Shown piece by piece: positions 43,723 to 57,300 of a stretch of DNA of 64,000 nt. The notes beneath the pieces were generated by a model. The model was given only the letters and a program-made list of their open reading frames with translations. It did no database searches and had not been told where the DNA came from. The DNA is from Rhytidiadelphus loreus. Lineage: Eukaryota > Streptophyta > Bryopsida > Hypnales > Hylocomiaceae. A program made the translations under genes and the position numbers. The DNA is taken from contig OX344763.1 of the NCBI GenBank assembly GCA_947034895.1, forward strand, positions 15,035,001-15,099,000, given 5' to 3'. The number at the start of each line of letters is the position of its first letter. Position 1 is the first letter of the stretch.

Positions 43723-45485
43723 GATTGTAAAAAAATTGTAAATTGAATATGTAGCTTTGAAGATCTCACCTAAACTTCATAGGAATTGTACACATGTAGG
43801 TGTAGGAAGGCAATGAGCCAGTGGACGAGATGAAGGTTGTTAAGGTTGCAATGAATATGTATCCACCTTTGCTAGCTGAGGTAGCTTCACAGACCACCTA
43901 TGCAAATTAGTTAGGAGAGGTGAAGAACATAGAATTAGAGCATGACACCGTTACTTGCCCAACTTGGCACACTCAAATTTTCCATCTAATTTTGAAGGGC
44001 CCTCAATTTCCTTGTCCCTCACCCTTGCTCACCAAACACAACCCATGAATAGTCAAATGACCACTCATCAAGAAGAATAAACAACTAAAGTTAGGATGAA
44101 TAACGATTTCAAGAGCCATTCCTTGACACGCTAGGATCAAGTGTCAAGAGAATATTGTAAAGTGCCCATAACGCTTTTCCATCCACATTTGAAGATGATG
44201 TAACAATGGCCATATTCTTAACATGGCGTAAAATAGGTGTCTTTTTTTCACAATTACCCTGCAAAACACAAAATTCAACCTATTGGACCTAGTTCGTAGG
44301 ACGGGTTTAGTTTGTAGGGCAGGTTTTAGTGTCGTGCCTTGTGAGTATGGTCTTAGTTGGAGAGTCCACGATACTCTTTGTCACATTTGCAAATATATTT
44401 TTGCTGATTGATTGTTACAAAATTCCTCTTTCCTTTATGCAATCCGTGATTTCCTCTACAACACAACAGTTCAGTGCTTACACTGTCAGCTTTCACAATA
44501 ACTTAAGCCCAGGTTCTCATGGGCCCCTCTAAAACAAGTGCAATAATATTTAGAAATAGCAATCTGATGCAGGAAGTAATTCGGTGAGAGAAAATTCACA
44601 AAAGCACACCCAAATTTAGGTGAGGCATTTCCATGTGTTCAGTTGTTCTTTCATCAACATGTATAGATTTAGGCACAATCTTCAGTACCACCCCTGAAGT
44701 AAGGTGCAAGTTCTATCTGTTAAAAAATAGATAATTCAGTACCAATCTCATCCCAAATTTCCTAGCAATTATGGAGACACCAATGCTGCAATGTGTGGTG
44801 GGTCGCTCTATAAAGATCCTAACCACATTCATCTTTGTTGGATTTTACAAACACTGCACATTCTTTTAAGGTAGGAGGCTCAGAAATGGTGCACCTAAGG
44901 GCTGGTCTGCCTTTTTCGTGTATTTCTCTGAACGGGAATATTTTTAGCTCATTTTTCAGACAAAGAGAAATTGATGAGGAATCTAACCCAAGTGGTTTCA
45001 TATTTTTCCAGAGATTTTTAAATTACTTATGAATTTTCAAACGAGTTGGGTCATAGGTCCCTATTTGTGACCCTAGATCTTTCATGAATGGTTCACTTGC
45101 AATTCTAAATAAAAATGGAGAAAACATAGAGAATGATTGGCTCTTCCAATTAATAATGTTTTCTTCCTTGGTTCATTCAATGAATGTACCGGTCAATTTC
45201 AGAACTTTAGATGCACCATTTCACAACCATTTATAGGAGCCATTCTTAATGCCCGCACTGTTTCACAGCCTCCTACCTTAATCTAATTTTGTACGTAGCT
45301 ACAATGACAATGAATCACATCAGGAAGCTAACTGTCCGAAAGGAGAATGTTTTTCATTAAATGTGTATGCATGTTTGAAAAAAGACCACACAATTGCAAG
45401 CAATATAAGGTATCAATGGATTGTGCCTATAGGATCAATTTAGACTCCTACATGCTCCCCCATCCTTGATTCTAAGACAAAGAAA
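43723..45485. other. Intergenic stretch
   Basis: Nothing coding recognised; small frames near 44329-45032 overlap on both strands and look random. Confidence 0.4.
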
Positions 45486-45740
45486 CATTAGAGGAGAAAC
45501 GAGGCTTCTAAGAGACCGTCTGGCCATGGTTCCCCATACTGTGAACCAAGGTTGGATAGTCAAAATATTTAATAATATATAAAAAATTTCATTTCATTTC
45601 ATTTCATTTAATTAATTAATTAATGCAGTTGTATGTGGCAGTCTTTGTGCCATGTCAGACTGCTGCTTCTGCGACATTGCCACAATCCGCGAACGTCAAG
45701 GAACTCGAGGTCTCTCAATGGCCTGACAAATTCTTTAATG
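45486..45740. mobile_element. Family A element, copy 5
   Basis: The left end CATTAGAGGAGAAACGAGGC, with AGAGACC just inside, mirrors the right end (GGTCTCTCAATGGCC, ending TTTAATG). The core carries microsatellites (CATTT)n and (AATT)n at about 45588-45624. The internal hairpin is TGTGGCA...TGCCATGTCA near 45636-45657. Flanks show no target duplication. Confidence 0.65.
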
Positions 45741-46959
45741 CTACAAATAGTACAATCTCCATTTGATTGTCTTTGACTCAACAATGTTAGTGTGTAAGCA
45801 TGAAAATGCAAGCCTGTGAGCCTTGAGCATATGAATAAGTAGATATTCTCTAGGATATTTTGCAATCATTGATGGTGCTTATAACATAAACACTTACAAT
45901 ATAGTTACATTATCATCATGAAAAGTTTTTAAAATAGAAACACCTATAGCATAGGTGTATAGTTTTCTAGGCTAAGGTTTACACTCCTAGATTCACATAA
46001 TAGCAACCCTCGTCTTTGACTTGCTGGAAGCGGGACAAGAGGTTGTGCATCTTCTAAGATCAAGTCTACATCTCCTATGTACATTGTACACAAGAAGAGC
46101 CTCCACACAAGCCTTAATATGATCACATATGAATTTAAGATTCAAGGTAGTCATTGCCTAGTTGTTTTCAAGGGTGAATTTATTAGTTACATGTTCTCTC
46201 TGTGCCTCCATCTCACTCATGGACTGGAGAAAGGAGTTTGAACAATATATCAAAAGACACTCCCTAAACTTACATTGTTCAATGTATCTGTTGTTGAAGC
46301 TCTCACACTTGTCAACCACTTTCCCACAAGCAATCACTTCTTCTTCATCTTTTGGCTTTCACTAGTAATTTTTGCACTCAGATAGTTCTCTACAAGGACG
46401 GCAAATGTAGTGTTATGAAATCGTTCATGGTCATAATTTTTGAATTTCTTGTGTGAATTTTGTTTATAGGGATTCTTTGTTCACTTTGGCATCAATTGAG
46501 TTCATAACAATTAGAAAAATAAATCAAGAGCATCATTGATGTACATTCAACATAATTATATATTTTATGATATTTTAAGAATATTCCACTTGGAAATAGA
46601 ATCCACCTATATGACCTTACCAAAATAGTTAGCACAAATTACATGTAAAGTGGTTAATCTTGTCATCCCATCTAAAGTGATAGACAATAATTAAAGCAAG
46701 TCAAGTTTAAAAAAATCATGAATTGATTTGCAAAAATTTAGGGGCAACCTATGATTAGAGTTAATGCCTCCTTAATTACAAAGACCTTGTTGGTGCTTTG
46801 CTTGCAAACTTTGGTATCATCATGTCATGTATGCACTAGCGTTTTTACACATTGCTACCTAATGTTTTCACCTCTCCCCCATTGTTCATAGCATTTTTAC
46901 TAGAGGGTTGCTTATAATTGAATGACTAGACAACCACCCAAATCATAAAAATCAAGCAA
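45741..46959. other. Intergenic stretch
   Basis: No gene recognised. Confidence 0.4.
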
Positions 46960-47011
46960 TGAAATTTTGTTTCATTTGTGTCAAAAAAATAAATAAAAAT
47001 AAAAATAAAAA
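46960..47011 (+). repeat. LINE/SINE-like 3' tail
   Basis: GCAATGAAATTTTGTTTC, ATTTGTGTC and an AAATAAATAAAAATAAAAAT tail, matching 40640-40700. Confidence 0.45.
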
Positions 47012-47959
47012 TTTGTGCTATAAATCAAGGCCTTTCAATTGCCTCTTTTACACCCACATCAATGTTTCATAGCCCTTGAATATGCACCATTCTATCTCTT
47101 TCTCCCTCCTTGAGATTTCTTTACATGTATAGAGCAAATCCTCAATTTCTTGGACACAAAGATTTTGGCAAAGGCCCCTTTACTTCCTTCTCCTACATAA
47201 GTTGTGCCATCTCCTCCATCTAGAGAGTGATCACAAGTCACTACCCATTATTTGTTACAATTAATGAGATATTGGGATTACAATTGATTTCAATCTTTAT
47301 TAGAATTGAAAACTTTGAGAGACCTATTTTCCAACAAAAGCATTAAATTAGGATTGGGAGAAAAATAGTTGTAAAGACTTCTATTGTATTAAGACTTTGA
47401 AAATTTGGATACAAGTAAAGGATAAATGGAACATGATGAAAATACATTACCATAAGGAAAAAAAATTCACAATGTCATATGGATTAACAAGGAACTTTAA
47501 TGGATTTGGTTTGTGCAATGGATGAGATTCTTTGTGGCATAGCTAAGGCTAATAGCATCCTAAAGGGTGTCTAGAAAAAAAAACTTGCATGTTTTTTTTA
47601 TTCATTCTATAATTTTACAATTAAATTTTTGCAATGTATCAATTTCACTTATAACTATTCAATTATGCTTACCATTACCCCAGAATGAATGTTGGTCTTG
47701 AATATATCATATCATTTACAATAGGTAAAAATAATAATTTGAAGATGAAGTAACAATGAAGTTTGTGGGGATTATATATAAAAATTTAATGGCTATATGC
47801 AATTGTTCAATAAGCCCCCACTCCACCCCTTGATAAAATGCTTGTAAATTTTGACAACATAAAATTATAAGGCTAAGATTTGAATAAGATACTTGGCATA
47901 CAAGATGTCTTTTTGTTTGCTCTCCAACTACTTTTTTTTGCAAGACTATCTTTTGACAA

Positions 47960-48620
47960 CCTCATAGAACCTCAATGACCCTACAAAGTGACCATCCTCT
48001 TTGTCTTCTATCTATCACAATGATGATTGCTTTGCCATGAATCTCATAGAAGTTGTGTAGAATACAAAATGCAAGGGTAATTGTAGCAACCATGTTGACT
48101 CCAATATTGAAGCCCTTCAAGAATTCTCCAATGACTCTTAAGGGCTCAAAAGGCATGCTTTATCACTCCCCTCCCAAAGTTCACAAACTCATCAAATCAT
48201 CTTTTATCTATACAAAAAAGGGTTGACAATAGTGGGCTTGAAGTTCTTCAATAAATATAGACGATTGGAATAGACTCAATTCCCCTAACAAGTAAGGTCA
48301 AACTTCCTTAATACCGTTGTCCAAGTTACGCTCTGATAGAACCTTACACCTATGCAACCGAGACTATATACTAGACCATGCAAATTGTTCAAAATCATAC
48401 AATATCCCTTCAATTTGTCCTACATACATTCCAAAAAAATCTCTCTAAATCACACACATCTTGCAAAAGCACATTATGGCTATTTTTTTTGTTGAAAACA
48501 TCATAGAATATGGGAGGCAAATGCCTCACCAGTCTATTGGTGAGCGGGATGTATGTTCCTCTATGACACTAATGTCATTTTGTAGTCTCGTCAAATCACA
48601 AAACTTTATAATGTTGTCAA
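47960..48620 (-). pseudogene. Broken PIF/Harbinger transposase fragment
   Basis: Read on the minus strand in shifting frames, the segment carries blocks in the order of a Harbinger (ALP1-like) DDE nuclease. Near 48500 is FYDVFNKKNSHNVLLQ followed by DVCDLERFFWNV, resembling the family Y-NRK...HS-NVQ..CD...F segment. Near 48130 is IKHAF.ALKSHWRIL, resembling AFG.LK.RWR.LLK. At about 48090-48040 is TLAFCILHNFYEIHG, resembling the family ACC.LHN...... end. At least two frameshifts and several stops separate these blocks, so it cannot make transposase. It is a plausible relic of the source of the Tourist-like MITEs nearby. The match is by recalled family pattern only. Confidence 0.55.
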
Positions 48621-48735
48621 GCAACCTCTACCCTATGGTTGCTTGTATGTAATGTAGAAAAAGTTCATCACTTCAAGAGAGAATTCTACAAACTACAAGT
48701 ACATAACTCTTTTACTATGGATTTACAACAACCTT

Positions 48736-48964
48736 TTAATCCTTAAGCGCTCCAACGTCCATATTTAGGACAATGAACAAAGGGCTTCGAGGCACTATTT
48801 TGTTAGATTAACTTTTCATTCATCTAATGTAATACTTGAAACTTGAAAAGACAACCTTCCTTAATGATCAATTTCATGAAATTCCAGTAAACAATATTTC
48901 TATAGAAAGATATAAGCAAAAATTTGCCAAAATTAGAAAAAATATCAAGGTGTTAAGGAATTAA
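48736..48964. mobile_element. TTAA element B2 (piggyBac-like MITE)
   Basis: 229 bp with TTAA on both sides (48736-48739 and 48961-48964). It is close to B1 over its full length (AAAGACAACCTTCCTTAATG and GAAAGATATAAGCAAAAAT blocks). The subterminal palindrome is GTCC-ATATTTA-GGAC. Non-coding. Confidence 0.75.
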
Positions 48965-51900
48965 GCTATTCATGGCTTTGCATAAATAACTGTGTGCCAA
49001 TTGATAAACTATTAATGCCACTTGTATTTGAACCAGCAAGGAAAAATTGAAGGAATTACTCTTCTACAAGATGTAGACATGGCCTTAATTCCAACACCAA
49101 ATTCTAAAAGAAAAATCTATATTATTGCCTATATTTGCAATCCAACATCCTAGGACTAGTGTGCCAAACATCACCCTCAATTACATTGTAGTGTAATCTC
49201 TCTCTAGATTTTACCCAATACATCCTATCTGAAAAATGTTGCATCTATGCATCTTTGATAATAATAGAAAAGTAGCAGGTCCCAAGACTTTGCTCTTATA
49301 AATCTAGCATAAGTGTAGTATGTACCCTATGCATGGAAAAACATCACAAGAACAATGATGTTGTAAAGAATCAACGATAAGTGCTCTTAGTGCATAGTCA
49401 TCTCTTTCAATCAACATGGGAGATGGAAGCTAGATTTCACCCTTAAAGAACATAAAATGTATAAGCAATGTGTGCAAAAAGCTCCAAGATCCTTGAACTC
49501 TAATGCCCCTTAATTATAGTCACAAGGAAGATAACTTATTTTTGCCAAAAGAGTGGCTCAAGTAGTGAAGCTATCGTCTTTATATCACATTGAGGGCCAA
49601 TGAGGAGCTCTAGCATAGAAGACAAAGTATAATCATCATCAATTGGTAGTGTCTTCTTTTACAAAAAGAACTCCTATAAAAACATATGAACATAGCCAAT
49701 AGCACCATTCAAAGTGGAAAACAACTATTGAAGCCTAAGGAAGCTAGCCCATGTAACTATGCCTATAAGAGCTTGATCGAAAAGCCATATGCATGTACCT
49801 CAAAAAAATGAAATAATATTTTGAAGACATACATAGTTGGATCATTTGCATAATATACAATTAACTTCATATATCTTCTAAATACAAATTTCAGGTGACA
49901 AAGGTCATATTACATCCCTATGCTATATAAAAAAAGTGAGTAAAGGGGCCATGCCTCAAGCTAATTTTTAATTGATTGATGTTATTGACAAACTTTGAAG
50001 TGAAGAGAATTTCTCTATGGAAAATGCCACAACAAATAAATGACTAGTTATTTTACCTTTGGGTTTGTATTCTAATGATTTCAAATTTGTAGGCTAATTT
50101 GTATAGCATCTATACAAACATCTATTCATTGGAATAAACCTCAAGGGTGCAAAATGTTTAGAATTTGTAGATATCCACTTTTGCTTTCAATTAATTTGAC
50201 ATCACTAATATACAATCACCAAAAAATGAAATCTTAAAGTAACCTATCATTTTGTACAGAAGTTGTGGAATTACAATGAAATCAATATTTTGATTTTATT
50301 GTTGTAGCCTATATCATGTCTAGACAATTTTTGTCCCAATTGAGTTTCTTATTTTGTTTTATTTATTTTTCATACTAAAGAATTTTTTGGCATTGAACTT
50401 TTTGAGCTATTTTTTATGATTGAAATCAATGGACTCATATGTTCTTTTATGTAAAAGATTAGACACAATAAGCAATGTATCTAAGTGGTGCATTAGGTTC
50501 AAACCTTTCACTCATTTTTCTTATGTCACGTTTAGTGTGTTTTTGTCAAAAAAAAAACAAGGATGATTTGTTTCTTTGCCTTATTTCCTACATTAATTTT
50601 TACCCTACTTGTTTTCTTCCATCTAGCCTATATCCTAATGTCCTAACTAGTGATTCCAAAATCCTTTCCCCAAATTGTTTGCCAAATTTTAAAATGTCAT
50701 TTAAAGGTTTACTCTTAATAAAAACTACTAAATTGAAGGCTAAGAGATTGGAACTACTTTTAAATTTGTCACATCTTTGAGCCTAATATAATTTTTTCTT
50801 TATTCTTAATGAAGTTTTGAAGATTGAAATAAATCCTAAACTAAATTTGGCAAAGTGTAAAGATGAAAGACACAATGAACAACTTCAAATTGAAATCAAA
50901 GAATCACTACCCATTCCATTTTATAAAACAATTCTAACATACAAATATATAGGTCTATTAGAAGCAGTCTATTTCTTTTAAGAAAAAAGATCTCATTAGA
51001 AGAAATTAGAGGCCTCCAAAGGGCTTCCAACTTTTTATTTTTGGCACCCACACAATGCAAGTATAGAAAAAATAAAAATAAAAATAATCAATTTTTGTCT
51101 CTTAAGAAAATGGCATCCTCTAATGAGATGTCATTATCCACATTCATTAAAATCTCTCCCAAAAAATTTGAAAATAGTCTATCATTTAGTAAAGTGTCAC
51201 AAGAAACTTTCAATAAAATTGTAAACTCTCAAGTCACAATTAGAATTTGAAAATTTGTAGTATATTTGTGAATCTCAAATTCACAAACATATATTTGTTT
51301 TAGTTTTGGTATGCTTAATCCGATATAGACATTGAGGATTGAAAATACGTAATGAATGATTTTCAAAAATCTTGTAAAAATGAAGGATGTATTTAACTTT
51401 TATTTATTTAGTTGAATAATAAGATCATTTAGTTAATTCATTGAAGTATATAGTCTTAAGAATTAAAAGTTATAAACCTCATTGGTTCTAAGATATTTAC
51501 GTTAAAACTTTGAGAAAAAGGTTTTTTTCATGACTTTGCACCTATAAGTTCATCTTTCAATTTCTTTTCTAGCAAAATGTGTGTACTTCACATCTTCTGC
51601 AAGTTGATGATTTGCTTTGCAATTTAGTTGAAAATTTATGAAGAAAATTCCATGAAAAAAAAATCAAGTACAAAAAGTCTTTTTGTGCCAAACTTGTCTA
51701 AGTTGAGAACAAAAATACTAAACTGGACATAACTTTGTAATTACTAAATTACAAGACAATCCTTGTATGCATTTATAAGCAAAATTTCAATTGTAGGATC
51801 AAAATATTGGGATTACAATTGTCTGTTCAAAATTGATTAAAAAACACCAATCCCCTTTAATCATTACAAGTTAGTCCTTACAATTATATCCCTACAATTG

Positions 51901-52090
51901 CTTTCAATACTTTACCATAGAAGACAAGGCCTATTACTAAAGGAGTCAACCAAAAAATATCATAATTTTAGATTAATAGATATCTTTTTAGTTGCCTGAG
52001 TTGAGATTGAAAGCACACTTCACCTTACAATCTACAATTGTGCTTTAAAGCTAGTAACATGATACACATTCCTCTCAAAATATTTTTTTG
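48965..52090. other. AT-rich intergenic stretch
   Basis: No gene recognised. Frames at 50475-50780 and 51041-51250 have random composition. Confidence 0.45.
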
Positions 52091-52156
52091 ACTTTACAAT
52101 GGCATGTCCCCCAAATGGAAAAGTCCAAAGTAGACTTCTAGTCCTTTAGGGGTTAA
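52091..52156. repeat. Solo end of a TTAA element (family E)
   Basis: TGTCCCCCAAATGG, then TAGTCCTTTAGGGG and TTAA, reproduces the left end of element E in reverse. No partner end was found, so this is a truncated remnant. Confidence 0.5.
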
Positions 52157-52233
52157 TTCTCAAGCAATCATATTTTAAAATAGCATTAGTGAGTTGTATC
52201 CAAGGTGCCTCTATTAAAGAAGGGATCCTTACA

Positions 52234-52361
52234 GGGCACTTTATACCTAGAGGCCGGGCCAATTTGTTGCGTAAGAGGCCCCAAATCTTCACTTGTGATT
52301 GGACAAAAGGCTAAAATTCTACAATTAGCTTCAAGGTGTAAACTTGGGGTGTAAAGTGTCC
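52234..52361. mobile_element. Tourist-like MITE, family F copy 2
   Basis: Ends GGGCACTTTATACC and GGTGTAAAGTGTCC and the CCCCAAATCTTCACTTGTG interior match 41321-41433. The flanks no longer show a clean TAA duplication. Confidence 0.55.
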
Positions 52362-53289
52362 AGAAGATTTATAGAGATATTATAGTCATTTGTCATTCAA
52401 TATTTGAGCTATTGTTTTGATGTTGCATTGCTAATAGACAGGTCATAAATGAAGTGGACAAAAGACAACATATATGATGGTAAAATGGTACAATATCAAC
52501 AAAAAAACACCAAATTTGATAACTTTGTTGGTTCTAGATAGAAGAAAAAGGGATTTTGCATTGTCAAACATTAATCGTGGAACTCCAAGCTAGTCACCGT
52601 AGACATCATTCTTTTAGGTACCATGTGAATTCTTTGCTTAAAAGAAAAAACTAAGATCACCTATTGGAGGTCAAACTACTATGCAAGACTTTCCTTTTCC
52701 TTTCTACACAAAATTCCAAGGATGAACATTTTTACTTTTGTCTTACATAGAAAGATCCATAGGACACTTAGTGTTAAATGACAATGTTACATGGTTAAGG
52801 TAATTTACATACCGAAACCAACCGTATATATCTTGGTTGTACATTTGATGTGCTTATAACGTAAGATTTAGGTACATAGAGAGTCAATTTTCTCAATTTG
52901 TTGGTTTTGGATACACTTATCTTGAGTTCTATGTGACATGAGAATATTTTGAGTAGGACCTTACTCAAAAAGCAAGCAAGTGTTTGCAATTTCCCAAAGC
53001 CTTTGATACAATACAATAGCAGCTTGTTGAACCCTTGAACAAGAAGGACAGGAGCCTCCCAAATCAGCCCACTACTATATCTATTGAAAGACTACTCCTT
53101 GTGGTCGTAAACTCCCGCCAAGAAATGTCCCATTCATTTTGTAGGAGGATCATTTCCTATAATCTCCTCCTATCATGGTGCGTGAAATCCACATAATTAG
53201 TGATTACAGATTTTTCATTCATTGATCACATGTTTCATCCATTTGTAGACGGGCGTTTACGACGGACAATCTCTTCGTTGTTGGAAATT
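52362..53289. other. Intergenic stretch
   Basis: No gene recognised; 52600-52690 resembles 7310-7400 weakly. Confidence 0.35.
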
Positions 53290-53515
53290 CTAGAAATAAA
53301 AAGGCATTCCTTGTCGGGTGTTGCCGGTGATTACCCTATGGGTGAACCAAGCCCAGCCATCATTGATTGAATGAAAGGCAACCATCAAGAGTAGTAATAA
53401 GTTCCCCCAGATAGGCTTGTGCATGAGCCCCGGCCACATTATGAAGCCCCATTCAAGAGAGTGCTGCACATTGGATTGGAGTGCAGCTGATGGCATTGGG
53501 CAACTGCCTACAGTA
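53290..53515 (-). other. Possible exon or exon relic of unknown membrane protein
   Basis: On the minus strand a GC-balanced frame lies between an acceptor-like CTGTAG|GCAG (about 53510) and a donor-like ATAGG|GTAATC (about 53330). It would encode about 60 residues including SLEWGFIMWPGLMHKP and GNLLLLLMVAF, then NDGWAWFTHR. This looks like an exon of a membrane protein, but no neighbouring exons were found and I do not recognise the family. It may be a transduplicated or relic exon. Confidence 0.25.
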
Positions 53516-53547
53516 CTAAACTGGAAAAGTTACTAGTAACTTACTAA

Positions 53548-53810
53548 GAGCATCCCCACCAACGTGTTCTGTATCCCTAAAAATTTAGGGAGAGGACCTC
53601 AGATGGGGATGGGGATACAGAAGCTTGCGTGCACCGGTCTCGAAACAAGAGCTCTACCCCAAATTTATAGAGAACTCGGTTAAAGTTGGGCCCAATTCCC
53701 TATATTGGAGCTCATATAGAGAACTCGCGAGGTCTCATTTCTATAAAGTCAAGGTTGACTAGTTTGAGGTCCCAAGTTTGGGGATATAGAACACGTTGGT
53801 GGGGATGCTC
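53548..53810. mobile_element. PIF/Harbinger (Tourist-type) MITE
   Basis: A 263-bp element with 30-bp terminal inverted repeats differing at one position. They begin GAGCATCCCCACCAACG (53548) and end CGTTGGTGGGGATGCTC (53810). TAA flanks both ends (53545-53547 and 53811-53813). Inside, TATAGAGAACTCG is repeated. Non-coding and well preserved. Confidence 0.85.
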
Positions 53811-53823
53811 TAATAAGCTTACG

Positions 53824-54312
53824 GTTGCTGATAGGGCCAGGGTGAACTGACCCTCTCACTCTTTCCCAAAGGAAAACCCTGAAATTTTTTATTTCCCACG
53901 CATGATAAAATTTGCAATTTTTGAATTCATATTTGCAATCAGAGACCCCAAATTAGCTAGGAGAGATGTAGAGCACACATTTTCTGGGCACAAAATAGGG
54001 GGTCTTTTTTTTTCCTTGCACCCCATGGAGTGACTTGGAGAGGACGAGCGAGGGGTCAGTTCACCCCAACCGCTGATAGCTCCTTGCTTGTTCCCCGGTT
54101 TTATCCCTAGGGAAAACACATAAACTATTTATTTGCCATGCATCATAAAATTTGGAATTCTTATTTGCAATCAAAGGCCCAAAATTAGCTAGGTGTGATG
54201 TAGAAGATAAATGAATCAAGTACGAAATAGGGGGTCTTTTATTTAATATGCATCATTGGAAAAAAAAACTAACGACTTTAGGAAGATGAGTGAGGGGGGC
54301 AATTCTCCCTAG
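53824..54312. repeat. Diverged tandem duplication
   Basis: Two direct copies, 53824-54069 and 54070 to about 54312. Each starts with GCTGATAG. They share TGCAATC, AAATTAGCTAGG, GATGTAGA, AAATAGGGGGTCTTTT and GAG(C/T)GAGGGG blocks in order. Origin unknown; non-coding. Confidence 0.6.
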
Positions 54313-57300
54313 ACATATTAGGGGTCCAAATTATTTATCTAGAAGTTCCAATGTGGCTTAGTTCACTTGGGTCATCAAAATGAAATGTAATAGTTTAGTG
54401 AATGGTTGAGCATGTCCGAGCACAACCTTGGTGGCACTCCTTGTAGGGTAATCACACCTCAAAAAGTCTAAATAAACATTTGAGCATGGTTCTTAGTGCA
54501 TTAATAAATTGCCTTAATTTTTGTTGAGTTGTTGGCAATTGAAAGAGGATTTTTGAAGTCTTCAACGGTTTTATTCATATGAATAACTTGTGATTTTTAG
54601 AAAATGTTGATTTTAGATGTAGCCCAAACCATCCATAAGCTCTCATTTTCAAAAGTTATTCATTTTGGGCAAGAATATTTTGGAGGTGGTTTTGCAATAA
54701 TGTTGAAATTGCCTTAAATAGAATAAACAATTGTGCTACAAGAAGCTTTAATTAGTGCTCTCTAGCACTTGCTCAGCAACAAATCCAATTTTTCATTCAT
54801 TTACTACAACTTGCAATTTTGTTCAATGCAAGGCTTAGTGCCCCATTGGTCCCAAAGTTATTGAATAAGACATACACATCTGCACATTAATAAAGCTTGA
54901 TCTACCATACAATTTTGACTATTTTATAAGATTAGTCCTAATGACTAACATAGCCTAGTTTGGCCATTTTGTTAAGTTGGGGAAGCTTTACCATTCATGC
55001 AAAATATTTTGCATGAGATTTAAAGAAAATTCATATCCATCATGCTCTACATATCAAGATTTGTTTTCATGTCATTCCTAATATGTATTGCAAAACTTAT
55101 AAGTTATTTCACTTTTAATCTCAAAGTATAGAGCTAAGTATTTCCTCAATTATTATTTTAACACGTATATATTAAATTTTATTGAATAGACTACTATCTA
55201 AATGAAAAGTTGCAAGAAATTTTACTATGTAGATGATGACAATATTAACATATAAAATTGGCTTTTTGAACCCAATTTTAAATCTTTTTGAATAAAATAT
55301 AAAACACATATTAGATGCTTACTCTGAAGACCATTTTGAGAGCCATTTGTCTTTTTTTATTCTGGGTAGGTCCTAATAACCTTGTATTTTTAAAAAATTG
55401 TCCAAAGATTTTAATGTTAATAGCTTTTAAGGACATAATCTGTACAAAAAGCTTTGATTCACAAAATTCAAATACATATAGTATAAATTATAAGGGGTTT
55501 AGTTTTATTTAGTTTTTGATAATTTAAAATAGCATCTTAAATTAATTAAAAAATTATTGAAAAAGATAGATCTTTAGATGTAAGTGAAACTTTTATTCAT
55601 TTTACAATTGTGAGTGAAGTAAGAAATACAAAGGTTTTGTTTTGAAGTAGTAGGGTAACTAGGACAAAAAATAATAGCTCAAGAATATTTTGTACTTGAT
55701 TATCACACTTTTCAAAAAACAAAAGTTTCACAAGGTTTGCATAGCTTGCCAAAAAACTCTAACCTTTAGAGAGTTTATATAATTTGATTTCATGTTACAA
55801 CCATTAGCAATTTTAGTTTTTCCTTACATATAGTTAATCTTAATAGTTTATAACTTTTAAAGAATGAAAATCAAGTTTTTTAATATATTTTTTTCCCATA
55901 CATTTTCAACTTGATTTTCAAACATATTATCAATTTCCACAAGTTGTGGGATACAAGCATTTTTCCTTCAAATCTTAAAAGATGAAATTGAGACTCAAAG
56001 GAGGACTTCTAAAACTTCTTCTTGAAATTTAGACATTATGATCTTGCAATTGGTTGGATTTTAAATTTAAATTTTAAGAAGATATACTTGAATAATTTAG
56101 CTTGAATATTTAGTGGTTGAATGGAAAAAAAATATGAAAAATCCTAAGAAATATAACTTGGATAGAAATATGAGAAACTGTTGAGAAATATAAGAAAATA
56201 ATTGCATTGTGTTTAAAACAAGTTTTTTTTATGGGAGTTTTGACCATCCTATTTTATGGAATTTTAAGAACACTTAAAAGACAAAACTTCAATTTTGAGA
56301 AAGGCTAGAAAATATTTATTTTAGAAGTTAATATATTGTGAACTTTCAATCAAAAATAATTTATACCTTTTATACCTCTAAAATTTTAGGATGACATGTT
56401 TGGACAAATCAACAAAATTATCTTGCAATTATATTTATCAAAATATAAAATATATATATAATTTTAACCTTGATAAAAAATAAAATAAAATATACATAAA
56501 TTTAGAACTCAAAATGTCATAATAATTGAAGAATTAAGACATATAATTTCTATCAAATGCAAAGCACAATTTCTATAAGTATTCTATAATGGAATTCTTT
56601 GTGGATATTTTCTAATGTTGTGTGAGCATTGAGCAATGTTTTTTTTTAAAACACTTTAAAAAAATGGGATGCATAATTTCTATAAGAAATTTGTATTGTC
56701 TAAAACCTCAAATTACGATCTAATTGTTTTTTAGCTTAATCCGCTAAAAATAGTTGGCATGTTTAATCACATAGTCATCACCCATTTTATTTTAAGTATC
56801 ACTGATATACCGTTAAAGAATCCCTCTAAATTTTTCTTTTTATGTGATACAAAATATAACCAATGAAAACTAATTCTAAAATTTATTTCGTAGGTAAAAG
56901 GTCCTCTACTTGGTCACACCTTCATTTTCAAGAGGATTCTAGTACATTAAAAAATATATTAATTAAGTAGAATATAAATAAATCATAAAGTTTTAAAATT
57001 TTGCTTGTCAAATGTGTAAATCATGATTGAATTTTTATCTCTTCTCAAGTTGTACATTCCCATATTTATTACATTTTTATGCATCATTGTAGATTGTATT
57101 ATAAATTCTAATTCCTTTGGATATTTTCTCAAAAGCATACTTAAAAGAAAATGGTCATGTCGAATTCAAGGATTTATATTTGATTCTAGCTCCCAAGTTT
57201 CAACAACCTTGAAAATGCCTATACAACAACTTTGAGAAGTTTTAAAGAATTAGAACCTAGATCAAAATTGGATTTTGTTAAAATGGAAATTCAATTTAAC

